From NCBI RefSeq assembly GCF_002742635.1, contig NZ_PEGF01000001.1, positions 1,488,001 through 1,552,000 on the forward strand: DNA of 64,000 nucleotides, given 5' to 3'. Origin of the DNA: Caulobacter sp. X. GTDB taxonomy: Bacteria > Pseudomonadota > Alphaproteobacteria > Caulobacterales > Caulobacteraceae. Made by a program: the position numbers and the translations under genes. Shown piece after piece: positions 1 to 8,789 of the stretch; within the stretch, counting starts at the first letter, position 1; the number at the start of each line of letters is the position of its first letter. The notes under the pieces were generated by a model, which worked only from the letters and a program-made list of their open reading frames with translations, was not told the DNA's origin and ran no database searches.

Positions 1-210
1 TTCCGCGACGCGAACGGCAAGGAACGACGTCTGGCGGGCCAGGTCGATGTCTGGCGCTACGACAGGACGCGCTACGCCTGGAAGGACGACGGCGAGAACA
101 GCCGACCCTCGCTGACCCTTCCGGCGCTGAAGACGCGCCAGGACGGCCGCCGCGACGTGATCCTGCCGCCGTGGTCGCTGACCGTGGTTCGCGGTCGCCT
201 GGCGCCTTAG
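1..210 (+). CDS. C-terminal fragment of a probable glycoside hydrolase (5' end outside window)
   Basis: The reading frame is open from base 1 and stops with TAG at 208-210, giving the last 69 residues of a protein that begins before the window. The tail ends in LPPWSLTVVRGRLAP, a pattern resembling the final strand of the C-terminal beta-sandwich found in many glycosidases, where 'LPP(Y/W)S.TV' closes the fold. That resemblance is the only functional hint, and no catalytic residues lie in the visible part. It could equally be another secreted beta-sandwich protein. The assignment is an inference from the C-terminal motif only. Confidence 0.4.
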   Translation, partial: FRDANGKERRLAGQVDVWRYDRTRYAWKDDGENSRPSLTLPALKTRQDGRRDVILPPWSLTVVRGRLAP

Positions 211-249
211 GCCCCCTGCGGCAAAAGGCTCGGCTTGTTCAATCCCGGA

Positions 250-1554
250 TTAGTGTAGTAAGCGCCCGCTCGTCCGGGGACCTCGATGCGAAAACTGCTC
301 ACCTTCATCGCGCTGCTCCTGGCGGCGCCGCCCGTGCTGTATGCGGCCTTCATCGTCAGCACGGTTCTGGATCGCGGCTACCACTGGGGCGTGATGGACT
401 GGAACAGCGACGGCCGCACCGAGCTGCACGAGGTGATCACCGCGACCGACGTGATCCCGCACGAGACCGTCCAGAACGGCCAGCGCTGCACCGGCTATTT
501 CCACTACCGCAAGGCCACCATGCTGCGGACCGACTGCAAGGTCGCCGTCTAACGCCCCGTCGTCAGTGCTGGCGAAGACGTCCTGCACCTTGATGATCGC
601 CGGACCCAGGATGACGATGAACAGCACCGGCAGGAAGAACAGGATCATCGGCACGGTCAGCTTGGCCGGCAGGGCCGTGGCCTTCTTCTCGGCCGCCGAC
701 AGGCGCAGCTCGCGGTTCTCCTTGGCCATCACCCGTAGCGCCGCGCCCAGCGGCGTGCCGTAGCGCTCGGCCTGGATCATGGCCGTCGCGACCGACTTGA
801 CGCCGGGATGGTTGGTGCGACGGGCCAGATTCTCGTACGCTTGGCGGCGCTCGGGCAGGTAGGACAGTTCGGCGGTCAGCAGGCTGAGCTCCTCGGCCAG
901 CTCCATCGACTGGGCGCCGACCTCCGAGCCGACCTTCTGGATCGCGGCCTCGACCGACATGCCGCTCTCGACGCAGATCAGCAAAAGGTCCAGGGCGTCG
1001 GGAAAGGCCGCGACGATCGACTCCCGACGCTTCTGGGCGATGTTGGTGATGTAGACGTTGGGCGCGTAGTAGCCGAACGCCAGGGCCGCGACGCAGGCGC
1101 AAAGCTTCTGGATCGGCAGCAGGTCGAAGTCGTTGACGCCGTACAGATAGGCCGCCACCACCGCGGCGAACACGAACGGCGCCACGAAGCGGAAGAAGTA
1201 GAAGGTCGTAACCGGCCGGGGACCGCGGAAGCCGGCCTGGGCCAGCTTGTCGACGACCTTGGGATCCTCCAGCAGGCGCGACAGCTGCAGGCGCTCGACG
1301 ACCTTCTTGTAGAGGCCCTCGTCCTGGTGGCGCAGAGCGCTGGTCACGCCTCCAGCGCCAGGGCGCTGGGCCAGAGCCTCCCGCGAGCGCCGACGCAGCT
1401 CCTCGCGGCGGTTGGCCACCGACTTCAACCGCCCCTCCAGCCCGTTGTCGCGCATCAGCGGCGAGGCCAGGGTGATGATGGTGGCGAACACCACCACGGC
1501 GATGAACGCGGTCAGGAGGTTGGAGGGATCGGTCAGGGTCTCGACGAGCGTCAT
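250..1554 (-). CDS. tadC: Tad pilus inner-membrane platform protein TadC (CpaH); abnormal C-terminal read-through
   Basis: Second of the two T2SSF-type membrane platform proteins that, with TadB, couple the CpaF ATPase to Flp pilus assembly. The ATG at 1554 lies 8 bp after the tadB stop. Residues about 14-30 form a first membrane segment. Two more segments lie near 130-175, and a C-terminal hydrophobic stretch ends at about residue 325. The T2SSF core contains ALDLLLICVESGMSVEAAIQ and the ERYGTPLG motif. The conserved part is about 330 residues, the normal TadC length, ending with KVQDVFAS near base 564. There is no stop there, and the frame continues about 104 codons to TAA at 250-252 through sequence antisense to another gene. 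That tail looks like shadow translation. A stop occurs in another frame at 563-565, so a small frameshift is possible. Confidence 0.88.
   Translation of the reverse strand: MTLVETLTDPSNLLTAFIAVVVFATIITLASPLMRDNGLEGRLKSVANRREELRRRSREALAQRPGAGGVTSALRHQDEGLYKKVVERLQLSRLLEDPKVVDKLAQAGFRGPRPVTTFYFFRFVAPFVFAAVVAAYLYGVNDFDLLPIQKLCACVAALAFGYYAPNVYITNIAQKRRESIVAAFPDALDLLLICVESGMSVEAAIQKVGSEVGAQSMELAEELSLLTAELSYLPERRQAYENLARRTNHPGVKSVATAMIQAERYGTPLGAALRVMAKENRELRLSAAEKKATALPAKLTVPMILFFLPVLFIVILGPAIIKVQDVFASTDDGALDGDLAVGPQHGGLAVVEIAGAALAVLDGLVRDHVGRGDHLVQLGAAVAVPVHHAPVVAAIQNRADDEGRIQHGRRRQEQRDEGEQFSHRGPRTSGRLLH
286..552 (+). CDS. Small secreted or membrane-anchored protein with an EF-hand-like loop
   Basis: An 88-residue protein with an N-terminal hydrophobic segment (residues about 5-27) that could be a signal peptide or anchor. 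Residues about 39-50 read DWNSDGRTELHE. This matches the D-x-N-x-D-G spacing and terminal Glu of a calcium-binding EF-hand loop, although position 8 is Thr rather than the usual aliphatic residue. Two cysteines (in GQRCTG and RTDCKV) could form a disulfide outside the cytoplasm. It lies 75 bp after the upstream gene on the same strand. It is antisense to the downstream extension of the tadC reading frame, which looks like non-coding read-through. No family name is assigned. Confidence 0.6.
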   Translation: MRKLLTFIALLLAAPPVLYAAFIVSTVLDRGYHWGVMDWNSDGRTELHEVITATDVIPHETVQNGQRCTGYFHYRKATMLRTDCKVAV

Positions 1555-1562
1555 GTCCCCCC

Positions 1563-2537
1563 TCAGAACTTGAAGTTGATCATCTTGCGCATAACGAAGA
1601 CGCCGATGCTCATCCAGATCGCCGCCGCCAGCAGCATCAGGTGGCCGCGCGGGTCGACGAACATGGGCTGCATGTAGGCCGGCGAGGTCACGCTGATCAG
1701 CACCACCACCCCCGGCGGCAGGGCGCCGATGATCATGGCCGAGGCGATGGCCTCGGCCGACAGCGCCTTGATCTTCTCCTTCATCATCTTGCGCGCGCGC
1801 AGCACGGCCGAGAGGTTGCCCAGGGCCTCGGCCAGGTTGCCGCCGGTCTTCTGCTGGATGGACAGCACGATGGCGAAGAAGCGCAGTTCGTTGGTCGGCA
1901 TGCGCTCGTGCATCTTCTCCAGCGCGGCGTCCATGGGCACGCCCATGGCGACGTTCTCGGTCAGCATGCGAAACTCGCCGGCGAGAGGCTCGGGACTCTC
2001 CTGGCCGATAATGCGCAGACAGTCGTGCAGCGGCAGGCCCGACTTGATCCCGCGCACGATGATGTCGATGGCGTCCGAGAAGGCCTCGGTGAACTTGCGG
2101 ATGCGCCCTTGGGCCAGGACGGCCAGAACCCAGCGCGGCAGGCCCAGGCCCGCCGCGAAGCCCGCGCCCAGCGCGATCCACAGGCTCTGCCCCAGGGCCA
2201 GGACGATCAGGATGACGCCGCCGGCGAGCCCCAGGCTGACCAGCCAGAACAGGCGCACGTTCGCCCCCAGCCCCGCCGCCTGCATCCGCGCGGCGATGCT
2301 GAGCGTCGCCTTCTTCTGCTTGCGCTCCTGCTCCTTCAGCGCCTTCAGGATGGTCTGGCGCCGCACGTCGGTCGGATTCGGAGCGGCCTTGCCGCGCGCC
2401 GTCCGCTCCACGCCGCCGGCCCCGATCGTCTGGGCGCGCTTGGAGGCCTTGGCCGCCTGGCTGTCGCCGCCCACGAACGCGAAGCCCAGGCCCGCGATGG
2501 TGATGAAGCCCAGGACCCCGGCGAGGATGAACAGCAT
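1563..2537 (-). CDS. tadB: Tad pilus inner-membrane platform protein TadB (CpaG)
   Basis: A 324-residue T2SSF-domain protein, the first of the TadB/TadC pair forming the inner-membrane platform of the Flp pilus machine. There is an N-terminal membrane segment (residues 2-24) and a basic cytoplasmic stretch rich in Lys/Arg. A pair of membrane helices follows near 95-140. The T2SSF core contains ALEKMHERMPTNELRFFAIV and QQKTGGNLAEALGNLS, and two C-terminal helices close the protein. The length is normal for the family. The start is 6 bp after the cpaF stop and the end is 8 bp before the tadC start, so the three are translationally packed in one operon. Confidence 0.93.
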   Translation of the reverse strand: MLFILAGVLGFITIAGLGFAFVGGDSQAAKASKRAQTIGAGGVERTARGKAAPNPTDVRRQTILKALKEQERKQKKATLSIAARMQAAGLGANVRLFWLVSLGLAGGVILIVLALGQSLWIALGAGFAAGLGLPRWVLAVLAQGRIRKFTEAFSDAIDIIVRGIKSGLPLHDCLRIIGQESPEPLAGEFRMLTENVAMGVPMDAALEKMHERMPTNELRFFAIVLSIQQKTGGNLAEALGNLSAVLRARKMMKEKIKALSAEAIASAMIIGALPPGVVVLISVTSPAYMQPMFVDPRGHLMLLAAAIWMSIGVFVMRKMINFKF

Positions 2538-2543
2538 CGCCGC

Positions 2544-4025
2544 CTACTCCGCCGCGTCGAGGGCTTCGGCCAACTCGCGCTCCAGGCCGTAGTAGCGGGC
2601 GCGATCCCAGAACCTGGGGCGGGCGATGCCGGTCGAGCGATGGCGGCCTAGCACGCGACCGTGCTCGTCCTCGCCGGTGATGTCGTAGACGAAGAGGTCC
2701 TGGGTCACGACCACGTCGCCTTCCAGCCCGACCACCTCGGTGATGTGGGTGATGCGGCGGCTGCCGTCGCGCAGGCGGGCGGCCTGGATGATCACGTCGA
2801 CCGAGCCGACGATCATCTCCTTGATGGTCTTGGACGGCAGGCCATAGCCGCCCATGGTGATCATGCTCTCGACCCGGCTCAGCGCCTCGCGCGGGCTGTT
2901 GGCGTGCAGCGTGCCCATCGAGCCGTCGTGGCCGGTGTTCATTGCCTGCAGCAGGTCGAAGGCCTCGGGACCGCGCACTTCGCCGACGATGATCCGCTCG
3001 GGCCGCATGCGAAGGCAGTTGCGAACCAGGTCGCGCATCGTCACCGCCCCCTGCCCTTCCAGGTTCGGCGGCCGGGTCTCCAGGCGCACGACGTGCGGCT
3101 GCTGAAGTTGAAGTTCAGCGGCGTCCTCGCAGGTCACGACCCGCTCTGTGGGGTCGATGAAGGCGGTCATGGTGTTGAGCAAGGTCGTCTTGCCCGAGCC
3201 CGTGCCGCCCGAGATGATCACGTTGCAGCGGCAGGCGCCGATCACGCCCAGCACCCGCGCGCCCTCGGCGCTGATGGAGGCGTACTCCACCAGATCCTTC
3301 ATCGTCAGCTTGTCGCGCCGGAACTTCCGGATCGTCAGGGTCGGGCCGTCCAGGGCCAGCGGCGGGGCGATGACGTTGACGCGGCTGCCGTCGGGCAGGC
3401 GGGCGTCGCAGATCGGGCTGCTCTCGTCGACGCGGCGGCCGACCTGGCTGACGATCCGCTGGCAGATGTTCATCAGCTGCTGGTTGTCGCGGAAGCGGAC
3501 ATTGGTCAGCTGGACCTTGCCGCCGACTTCGATGAACACCCGGTGCGCGCCATTGACCATGATGTCGGCGATGTCGTCGCGGGCCAGCAGCGGTTCGAGC
3601 GGACCATAGCCGAGGACATCGTTGGTGATGTCCTGGACCAGGGCCTCCTGCTCGGAGACCGACATCGAAACGTTCTTGATCGCCACCAGCTCGGCGACGA
3701 TGTCGCGGATCTCTTCGGCCGCCTGGCGCTGGTCCAGCTGGGCCAGCTGCGACAGGTCGATGGTGTTGAGCAGAGCGTTGAAGATCGTCGTCTTGGTGAC
3801 GTGGTAGTAGTCGCTCTGTTCACGGACGATCGGCGCGGCCAACGGCGCGGCCTGGCTGGCGACCGCGCGCGGCGGCGGGCCGGTCACCTTGGGCGGCGGC
3901 GCGACGGGCGCGGGCGCCGGAGCGTCGACCTCGACGCGACGCGGGCGCGTGGCGATCGCCGCGCCTTCCGCCGGAGCGGGCGGCGGCGCCTTCTGTTCGG
4001 CGGACGGGGCGCGCTTGCCGAACAT
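2544..4025 (-). CDS. cpaF: Tad pilus assembly/retraction ATPase CpaF (TadA)
   Basis: Secretion ATPase of the TadA/VirB11 family that powers assembly of Flp pili from the cytoplasmic face. It is 493 residues long. Residues 1-70 are a Pro/Ala-rich, probably disordered leader. An N-terminal helical domain spans about 75-230. Walker A is GGTGSGKTT at about 273-281. The Walker B region includes [10 protein letters not shown], and the His-box region [10 protein letters not shown] follows. All catalytic motifs look intact. It starts one base after the cpaE stop and ends 6 bp before tadB. In C. crescentus the equivalent gene is needed for pilus formation. Confidence 0.96.
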   Translation of the reverse strand: MFGKRAPSAEQKAPPPAPAEGAAIATRPRRVEVDAPAPAPVAPPPKVTGPPPRAVASQAAPLAAPIVREQSDYYHVTKTTIFNALLNTIDLSQLAQLDQRQAAEEIRDIVAELVAIKNVSMSVSEQEALVQDITNDVLGYGPLEPLLARDDIADIMVNGAHRVFIEVGGKVQLTNVRFRDNQQLMNICQRIVSQVGRRVDESSPICDARLPDGSRVNVIAPPLALDGPTLTIRKFRRDKLTMKDLVEYASISAEGARVLGVIGACRCNVIISGGTGSGKTTLLNTMTAFIDPTERVVTCEDAAELQLQQPHVVRLETRPPNLEGQGAVTMRDLVRNCLRMRPERIIVGEVRGPEAFDLLQAMNTGHDGSMGTLHANSPREALSRVESMITMGGYGLPSKTIKEMIVGSVDVIIQAARLRDGSRRITHITEVVGLEGDVVVTQDLFVYDITGEDEHGRVLGRHRSTGIARPRFWDRARYYGLERELAEALDAAE

Positions 4026-4026
4026 C

Positions 4027-5412
4027 TCAGCCCTTCTTGAACAGGGCCGACAGCAGCGAGGCCTTCGGGGTCGTCGGCGGCTCGCGGCGGCTGATCAGCC
4101 GCGCCAGCTGCTCGATGCCCTCGGCGGCTTTCGAGCGCGGCGCGATCTCGGCCAGCATCTGGCCGTTGTTGGCCGCCAGGCCGTAGGGCTTGGGATCGAA
4201 CGGCAACACCAGCGAGGGCTGCAAGCCCAGGGCGTCGCCGAAGTCCTTCACGGGGATTTCCGGGCGCCCCGGCACGCCGACCTGATTGAGCACCAGGCGC
4301 GGCGGGGCGTCGTTGGGGCGGGCGGCGCGCACCAGGTCGATCATGTTCTTGGCGTTGCGCAAGCTGGCGAGGTCGGGCGTGGCCACCACCACCAGCTCGT
4401 CCGAGCCCAGCAGCACCCTGCGGGTCCAGGCGCTCCAGACGTGCGGCATGTCCAGCACCACATAGGGCGCGGCGGCGCGGATGCGGTGGGTGACCTCGTC
4501 GAAGGCGTCGGCGCCGATCTCGTAGTCGTCGTCCAGGGTCGCGGGGGCGGCGAACAGCGACAGGCGGTCGCCGCAGCGGACCATCATCCGGTCCATCAGC
4601 ACCGGGTCCAGGCGGTCGGGCTGACTGAGGGCGTCGAACACCCCCTGCACCGGGTCCTGGTTGAAGTCGAGGCCGGCGGTGCCGAAGGCGAGATCAAGGT
4701 CGGCCAGCACGGTCGCCGTCTGCAGCCGCTCGGACATCGTCCAGGCGAAGTTATGCGCCAGGGTCGAGGCCCCCACCCCGCCCTTGGCGCCGACGAACGC
4801 CACCTGGCGGCCGACGAAGGGCGCGGACGGATCGGCGTACAGGTCGGCGATCGCGCGGATCACCGACAGGGCCGAAAGCGGCGGGGTAAGGTACTCGCTG
4901 ACGCCCCGCCGCATCAGCTCGCGATAGAGGGCGATGTCGTTGGCCTGGCCGATCACCACGACCTTGGTCCCGGCGTCGCAGACCTGGGCCAGGGCGTCCA
5001 GGCGGTGCAGCAGGCGCTGGGCGTCGTCCAGGCACTCGACCAGCACCAGCGAGGGCGTCGGATGGTCCTGGTATTCGTCGACGGCCGCGGCCAGGCCGCC
5101 CATCCGGACCACCGTGGTCGCGCGCGCCATGCGGCGGTCCTTGGCGGCCTGCTCCAGCACCCCTGCGGTCTCGGAGCGGGCGCAGAAGGCGTGGATCGTC
5201 ACGCGCGGAATCAGCGCCTCGGCCACGCCGCTTTCGGGAATGGGCTGCGGGATGCTGGTCTCGCCGCGCGGGGCCAGCGGATCCTCGAAGCCCCCGATCG
5301 TCGGCTCCAACGCCGGCGGCGCGGAGGCTCGCCAGGGATCGGACGCGCCCGTCGTATAGCTCTCGGCGTCCTCGAGCCCCAGGTTGAAGGGATCGTTGTC
5401 GGCCGGCGCCAT
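4027..5412 (-). CDS. cpaE: Tad pilus localisation protein CpaE (TadZ-like, ParA/MinD family)
   Basis: A 461-residue protein with an atypical receiver-like N-terminal domain (about 70-195) and a ParA/MinD-type ATPase domain. The deviant Walker A is GAKGGVGAST at about 208-217. CpaE/TadZ proteins mark the pole and recruit the other Tad components. The start ATG overlaps the cpaD stop by one base (TGATG), implying translational coupling, and only one base separates it from cpaF. The Ala replacing the second conserved Lys of Walker A (GVGAST instead of GVGKST) is common in TadZ-type proteins and suggests weak or absent ATP hydrolysis. The last point is family knowledge, not visible here. Confidence 0.94.
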   Translation of the reverse strand: MAPADNDPFNLGLEDAESYTTGASDPWRASAPPALEPTIGGFEDPLAPRGETSIPQPIPESGVAEALIPRVTIHAFCARSETAGVLEQAAKDRRMARATTVVRMGGLAAAVDEYQDHPTPSLVLVECLDDAQRLLHRLDALAQVCDAGTKVVVIGQANDIALYRELMRRGVSEYLTPPLSALSVIRAIADLYADPSAPFVGRQVAFVGAKGGVGASTLAHNFAWTMSERLQTATVLADLDLAFGTAGLDFNQDPVQGVFDALSQPDRLDPVLMDRMMVRCGDRLSLFAAPATLDDDYEIGADAFDEVTHRIRAAAPYVVLDMPHVWSAWTRRVLLGSDELVVVATPDLASLRNAKNMIDLVRAARPNDAPPRLVLNQVGVPGRPEIPVKDFGDALGLQPSLVLPFDPKPYGLAANNGQMLAEIAPRSKAAEGIEQLARLISRREPPTTPKASLLSALFKKG

Positions 5413-6101
5413 CAGGGGATCGCCTTGGAAATCGAGCCGTCGGCCTGGCTGTCGCGCGGCGAGCTGGTGATCTCGCCGCGGCGATACTTGCCCATCACGA
5501 CGTCACGGCGGCCGGCGTCGACCGGCGTGGCCTCGCGCGGCCGGACCAGGTCCTCGGGGTTGGCGACCTGGGCGGCCATGTTGGCGGCGACGGCGCAGCC
5601 GAAGTTCTCGTAGGCCTTGTTGTCGCGCGTGGCGGTCAGGCTCTCCCAGGCCTGGCCGCACTTGGGGATCTGGGCCTCGTATCGCGTGAAGCCGACGCGC
5701 AGGACAGGCTCGGCGGCCGCCGCCGGATCGGCGCCGACGATGCGGACCTGGGCGGCGGGCGCGCCCAGGAAGATCAGACGCTCGCGCGCCTGAACGGCCA
5801 TGGCGCCGGCGTTGGCGGGCGCGGTGATCGTCAGCTCGCGCCCTTCGGCCTGCAGCCAACGGCCGACCAGCGCCTGCAGGGCGGCGCGTTGATTGTCCGA
5901 AAGGCCGGTGGCGTGGACCGCCAGCAGGATCTCGTCCGCGGCCGGCGTCACCTTGACCCGCTCGGCCCAGACCTGCGTCTCGGTCGCGGCCTGGGGCGCG
6001 GGCGCGACGGACGGGGCCGAGGCGCAGGCCGAAAGGCCCGCCACGGCGGCGAGCCAGAGGCTGGTCTTCAGGACGGTCTTGACGGGGAAGCGACGCGTCA
6101 T
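5412..6101 (-). CDS. cpaD: Tad pilus lipoprotein CpaD
   Basis: A 229-residue predicted lipoprotein. The n-region MTRRFPVKTVLK is followed by a hydrophobic core and a lipobox ending LSAC, with Cys about residue 26. In Tad systems CpaD acts as a periplasmic or outer-membrane partner of the secretin CpaC. The mature part carries paired cysteines (IPKCGQAW and NFGCAVAANM) and the VANPEDLVRPRE segment characteristic of CpaD. Its stop overlaps the cpaE start, and it begins 7 bp after the cpaC stop. Confidence 0.92.
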   Translation of the reverse strand: MTRRFPVKTVLKTSLWLAAVAGLSACASAPSVAPAPQAATETQVWAERVKVTPAADEILLAVHATGLSDNQRAALQALVGRWLQAEGRELTITAPANAGAMAVQARERLIFLGAPAAQVRIVGADPAAAAEPVLRVGFTRYEAQIPKCGQAWESLTATRDNKAYENFGCAVAANMAAQVANPEDLVRPREATPVDAGRRDVVMGKYRRGEITSSPRDSQADGSISKAIP

Positions 6102-6108
6102 GGCGGCC

Positions 6109-7749
6109 CTACTCGATCACATAGCCCACGGGGCCCTGGTAGGCGCGCCCCGCATTGGCGCCCGGCGGCGCCTTGACGACCTGGTTCAGCCGACCCATCA
6201 GCACCGTGCTCATGTCCCCGGCGATCGCCAGGCCGTCGGCCGGCGTCTGCAGGTCGCGCGGCTTGGTCGGGTCGACGATGTAGGGCGTGACGATGATGAC
6301 CAGCTCGGTCTCGCCGTTCAGGAAGTCGCGCGACCGGAACAGCGAGCCCAGGATCGGCATGTTGGTCATGCCCGGCAGGGAGTCGATCGCCTGCCTGGTG
6401 GTCTGTTGCAGGAGGCCGGCGATCATCAGCGACCCGCCGGAGGGCAGCTCGACCGTGGTCTCGGCGCGGCGCACCGACAGGCCTGGCACGGTCAGCGACC
6501 GCGACGCCGTACCGTTGCTGAGCGTGAAGGCGCCCAGGCTGGACAGCTCCGACACCTCGGTCGACAGCTTCAGCGAGATGCGGCCGCCGGACATCACCAC
6601 GGGCGTGTAGCCCAGGCCCACGCCGTACGGCTTGAACTCGATCGCGATCCGGCCGGTGTTGTCGCTGCCGGTCGGCACCGGAAACTCGCCGCCGACCAGG
6701 AAGTGGCCGGCCTCGCCGGAGACCGCCGTCAGGTTCGGCTCGGCCAGGGTGCGCACCAGGCCCACCCGCTCGAAGGCGGCCAGGCAGGCGCCCAGGCTGT
6801 TGCCCGTGGTGGCCGACCAGGCGGCGGAGGCCGCGCTGCTGACCGCGTTGCTCACCGCGCTGGTCGTCCCGTTCGCGGCGTCGCCGGTCGAAGCGTTGAC
6901 CGTGGTCTGGGTCGAACCGTTGCTGCTGTTGCTGAAATTGCTCTTGCGAAGATTGTCGCGGCCGTAGCAGGCGCCGCCGCCGCCCAGCAAGGCGCCGTTG
7001 ACGCCGAAGGTGTTCTCCCGCCCCACGGTGTAGGACTTGAAGCCGTCGTTCAGCAGATTGTCGGTCGAGACGCCCAGCTGCTTGATGACGTTGCGCTGCA
7101 CCTCGACGATGCGGACCTGCAGCATCACCTGGTCCTTGCCGGCGATGCTGAGCATGTTCAGCACCTTGTCCGGCGAGCCGGTGAACTGGGCGGCGATGCG
7201 GGCGGCCGCTTCGGACTGGGCCGGCGTGCGGACCACGCCGCTCAGGACCACGCTGTCGCGGATCGGCCGGACCTCGATCTTCGCCTCGGGCAGCACGCGG
7301 TTCAGGGTGTCGGCCAGTTGGTCGACGGGCTGGGCGACCTTGATGGACAGCGACAGGATCCGGCGGCCGACGTCGTCGAAGAAGGCCGCGTCGGTGACGC
7401 CCTCGGCCAGACCCACGATGTAGACGCGGCGGCGGTCGCGCAGCACGGCGTCCGCGACGGCGGGACTGGTGACCAGCAGGTCGCGGACGTCGGAGGGCAG
7501 TTCGACGATCGCCGACTTGCCCTTGGCCAGCTCCAGGGTCGCGGCGGTCTGGTCGGCGGTCAGGACGACGCGCGAGACTTGGCCGTTCGTGACGGCCGGC
7601 GCGGCGGCGGGCGGCGCCGAGCGCGACACGGCGCGCGGCGCCGTCGGATAGACATGCGTGCCCGGTGCCGGTCCGTCGGCCAGGACGGGCGTCGCCGTGC
7701 TCAGGCCCAGCAGCGCCGCGAGGTGAATGGTCAGCAGACGGCGGCTCAC
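6109..7749 (-). CDS. cpaC: Tad pilus outer-membrane secretin CpaC (RcpA)
   Basis: A 546-residue secretin forming the outer-membrane channel for the Flp pilus. A signal peptide (MSRRLLTIHLAALLGLSTATPVLA) is followed by the 'pilus formation protein N-terminal' domain (about 55-130) and a BON-like domain (about 130-200). The C-terminal secretin domain (about 330-515) includes VEFKPYGVGLGYTP-like and SGGSLMIAGLL segments. A Ser/Asn/Thr-rich low-complexity stretch around residues 260-310 interrupts the region before the secretin core and may be an extended loop. Its start overlaps the cpaB stop by four bases. Confidence 0.95.
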   Translation of the reverse strand: MSRRLLTIHLAALLGLSTATPVLADGPAPGTHVYPTAPRAVSRSAPPAAAPAVTNGQVSRVVLTADQTAATLELAKGKSAIVELPSDVRDLLVTSPAVADAVLRDRRRVYIVGLAEGVTDAAFFDDVGRRILSLSIKVAQPVDQLADTLNRVLPEAKIEVRPIRDSVVLSGVVRTPAQSEAAARIAAQFTGSPDKVLNMLSIAGKDQVMLQVRIVEVQRNVIKQLGVSTDNLLNDGFKSYTVGRENTFGVNGALLGGGGACYGRDNLRKSNFSNSSNGSTQTTVNASTGDAANGTTSAVSNAVSSAASAAWSATTGNSLGACLAAFERVGLVRTLAEPNLTAVSGEAGHFLVGGEFPVPTGSDNTGRIAIEFKPYGVGLGYTPVVMSGGRISLKLSTEVSELSSLGAFTLSNGTASRSLTVPGLSVRRAETTVELPSGGSLMIAGLLQQTTRQAIDSLPGMTNMPILGSLFRSRDFLNGETELVIIVTPYIVDPTKPRDLQTPADGLAIAGDMSTVLMGRLNQVVKAPPGANAGRAYQGPVGYVIE

Positions 7750-8615
7750 GGTCGCACCGCCATGACAGTGGTCTGGCCGCCGCGATTGATCCGCACGGCG
7801 GCGGCTTCGGCCGGCGCGGCCACGCCGCCGGACGGCGCGCCGGCGTCGGTATAGGCGCGCAGGGCCAAGGTAACGGGACCGCCGGCCTTGGCGGCGGCCA
7901 AGGCTTCGGCCTCCGCCCCGCCGACCTCCAGCGTGGCGGTCGTGGCGACCATGGTCTTGGCGTCCTTGTCGGCGGCGGTCTTCTGATCGAGGGCCAGGAC
8001 GCGGACATTACGCATCACGGTCTCGCCGACGATCACGCGCCCGCCGCCCGCGGCCATCGGCGTGTCGCGCGTCGCGATCACATCGACCCGGTCGCCGGGC
8101 AGGATGAACCCGCCGGCGGTGGTGTCGGCCGAAACCGGCACGGCCACGGCCCGCTTGCCCGGCGTGAGCACGACCGACAGATAGCCGCCTTCCCCGCCTC
8201 GCACGATCTTGCGGGTGGTGATCGGTTCGCCGGACAGAATGGGATCGCGGACGATGGCGCCGTCCAGCGCCTTGGCGGGGTCGCCGCCGATGATCTGGCT
8301 GGTCACGGCGGCCTTGGCCTGGGCGACCGCGCCCTCGGCCTTGGGCGGCGTCGCGCCGTTGGTGATGAAGGCCGCGTTGACGGAGTCCGAGGGCCAGGCC
8401 TGCCAGCCGATATCGGCCTCGCCCAGGCGCGCGCCGACGGCGAGATCGTGCTTGGCGACCAGCACCTGGACCATCGGCTTGGCCGGCGCGGCGGTCGGCG
8501 CGGCGACGGCGCCGGGCTTTTCAGCCTTGCCGCCCAAAGCCCGCTGCAGCACCACGGCCATGCCGATGGCCGAGACGGCGGCGATCAGAACGATCAGGAG
8601 GCGGACGGGGCTCAT
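7746..8615 (-). CDS. cpaB: Tad pilus assembly protein CpaB (RcpC, SAF domain)
   Basis: A 289-residue protein with an N-terminal membrane anchor (residues 4-25). A SAF domain (about 50-115) starts VLVAKHDLAVGARL, and the RcpC/CpaB C-terminal domain contains GFILPGDRVDVIAT. CpaB-type proteins act in the periplasm alongside the secretin. The gene overlaps cpaC by ATGA, indicating translational coupling. It is separated from cpaA by about 174 bp, so an internal promoter is possible. The length and all recognisable blocks are normal. Confidence 0.94.
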   Translation of the reverse strand: MSPVRLLIVLIAAVSAIGMAVVLQRALGGKAEKPGAVAAPTAAPAKPMVQVLVAKHDLAVGARLGEADIGWQAWPSDSVNAAFITNGATPPKAEGAVAQAKAAVTSQIIGGDPAKALDGAIVRDPILSGEPITTRKIVRGGEGGYLSVVLTPGKRAVAVPVSADTTAGGFILPGDRVDVIATRDTPMAAGGGRVIVGETVMRNVRVLALDQKTAADKDAKTMVATTATLEVGGAEAEALAAAKAGGPVTLALRAYTDAGAPSGGVAAPAEAAAVRINRGGQTTVMAVRP

Positions 8616-8789
8616 GCGCGGGCGGAACTCGTGCGGTCACTCTGGAAAACCGGGGGCCGCCTCCGGGCGAGCACGCGCGATTCAGTCTCGGCCGTTCTGG
8701 CCGAAGCGCATGGTCGTCCGCTTATAGTTAACGAGGACTGAAATTCCGGTTAACGCCAGCCCGTCCCCCCGCGGCGGGCTGTCGCGGCC

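Noticed and set aside
1555-2181. Longer tadC start upstream of 1554
   Set aside because: The extra 209 codons are out-of-frame translation of tadB. ATG 1554 sits 8 bp after the tadB stop and gives the usual TadC N-terminus.
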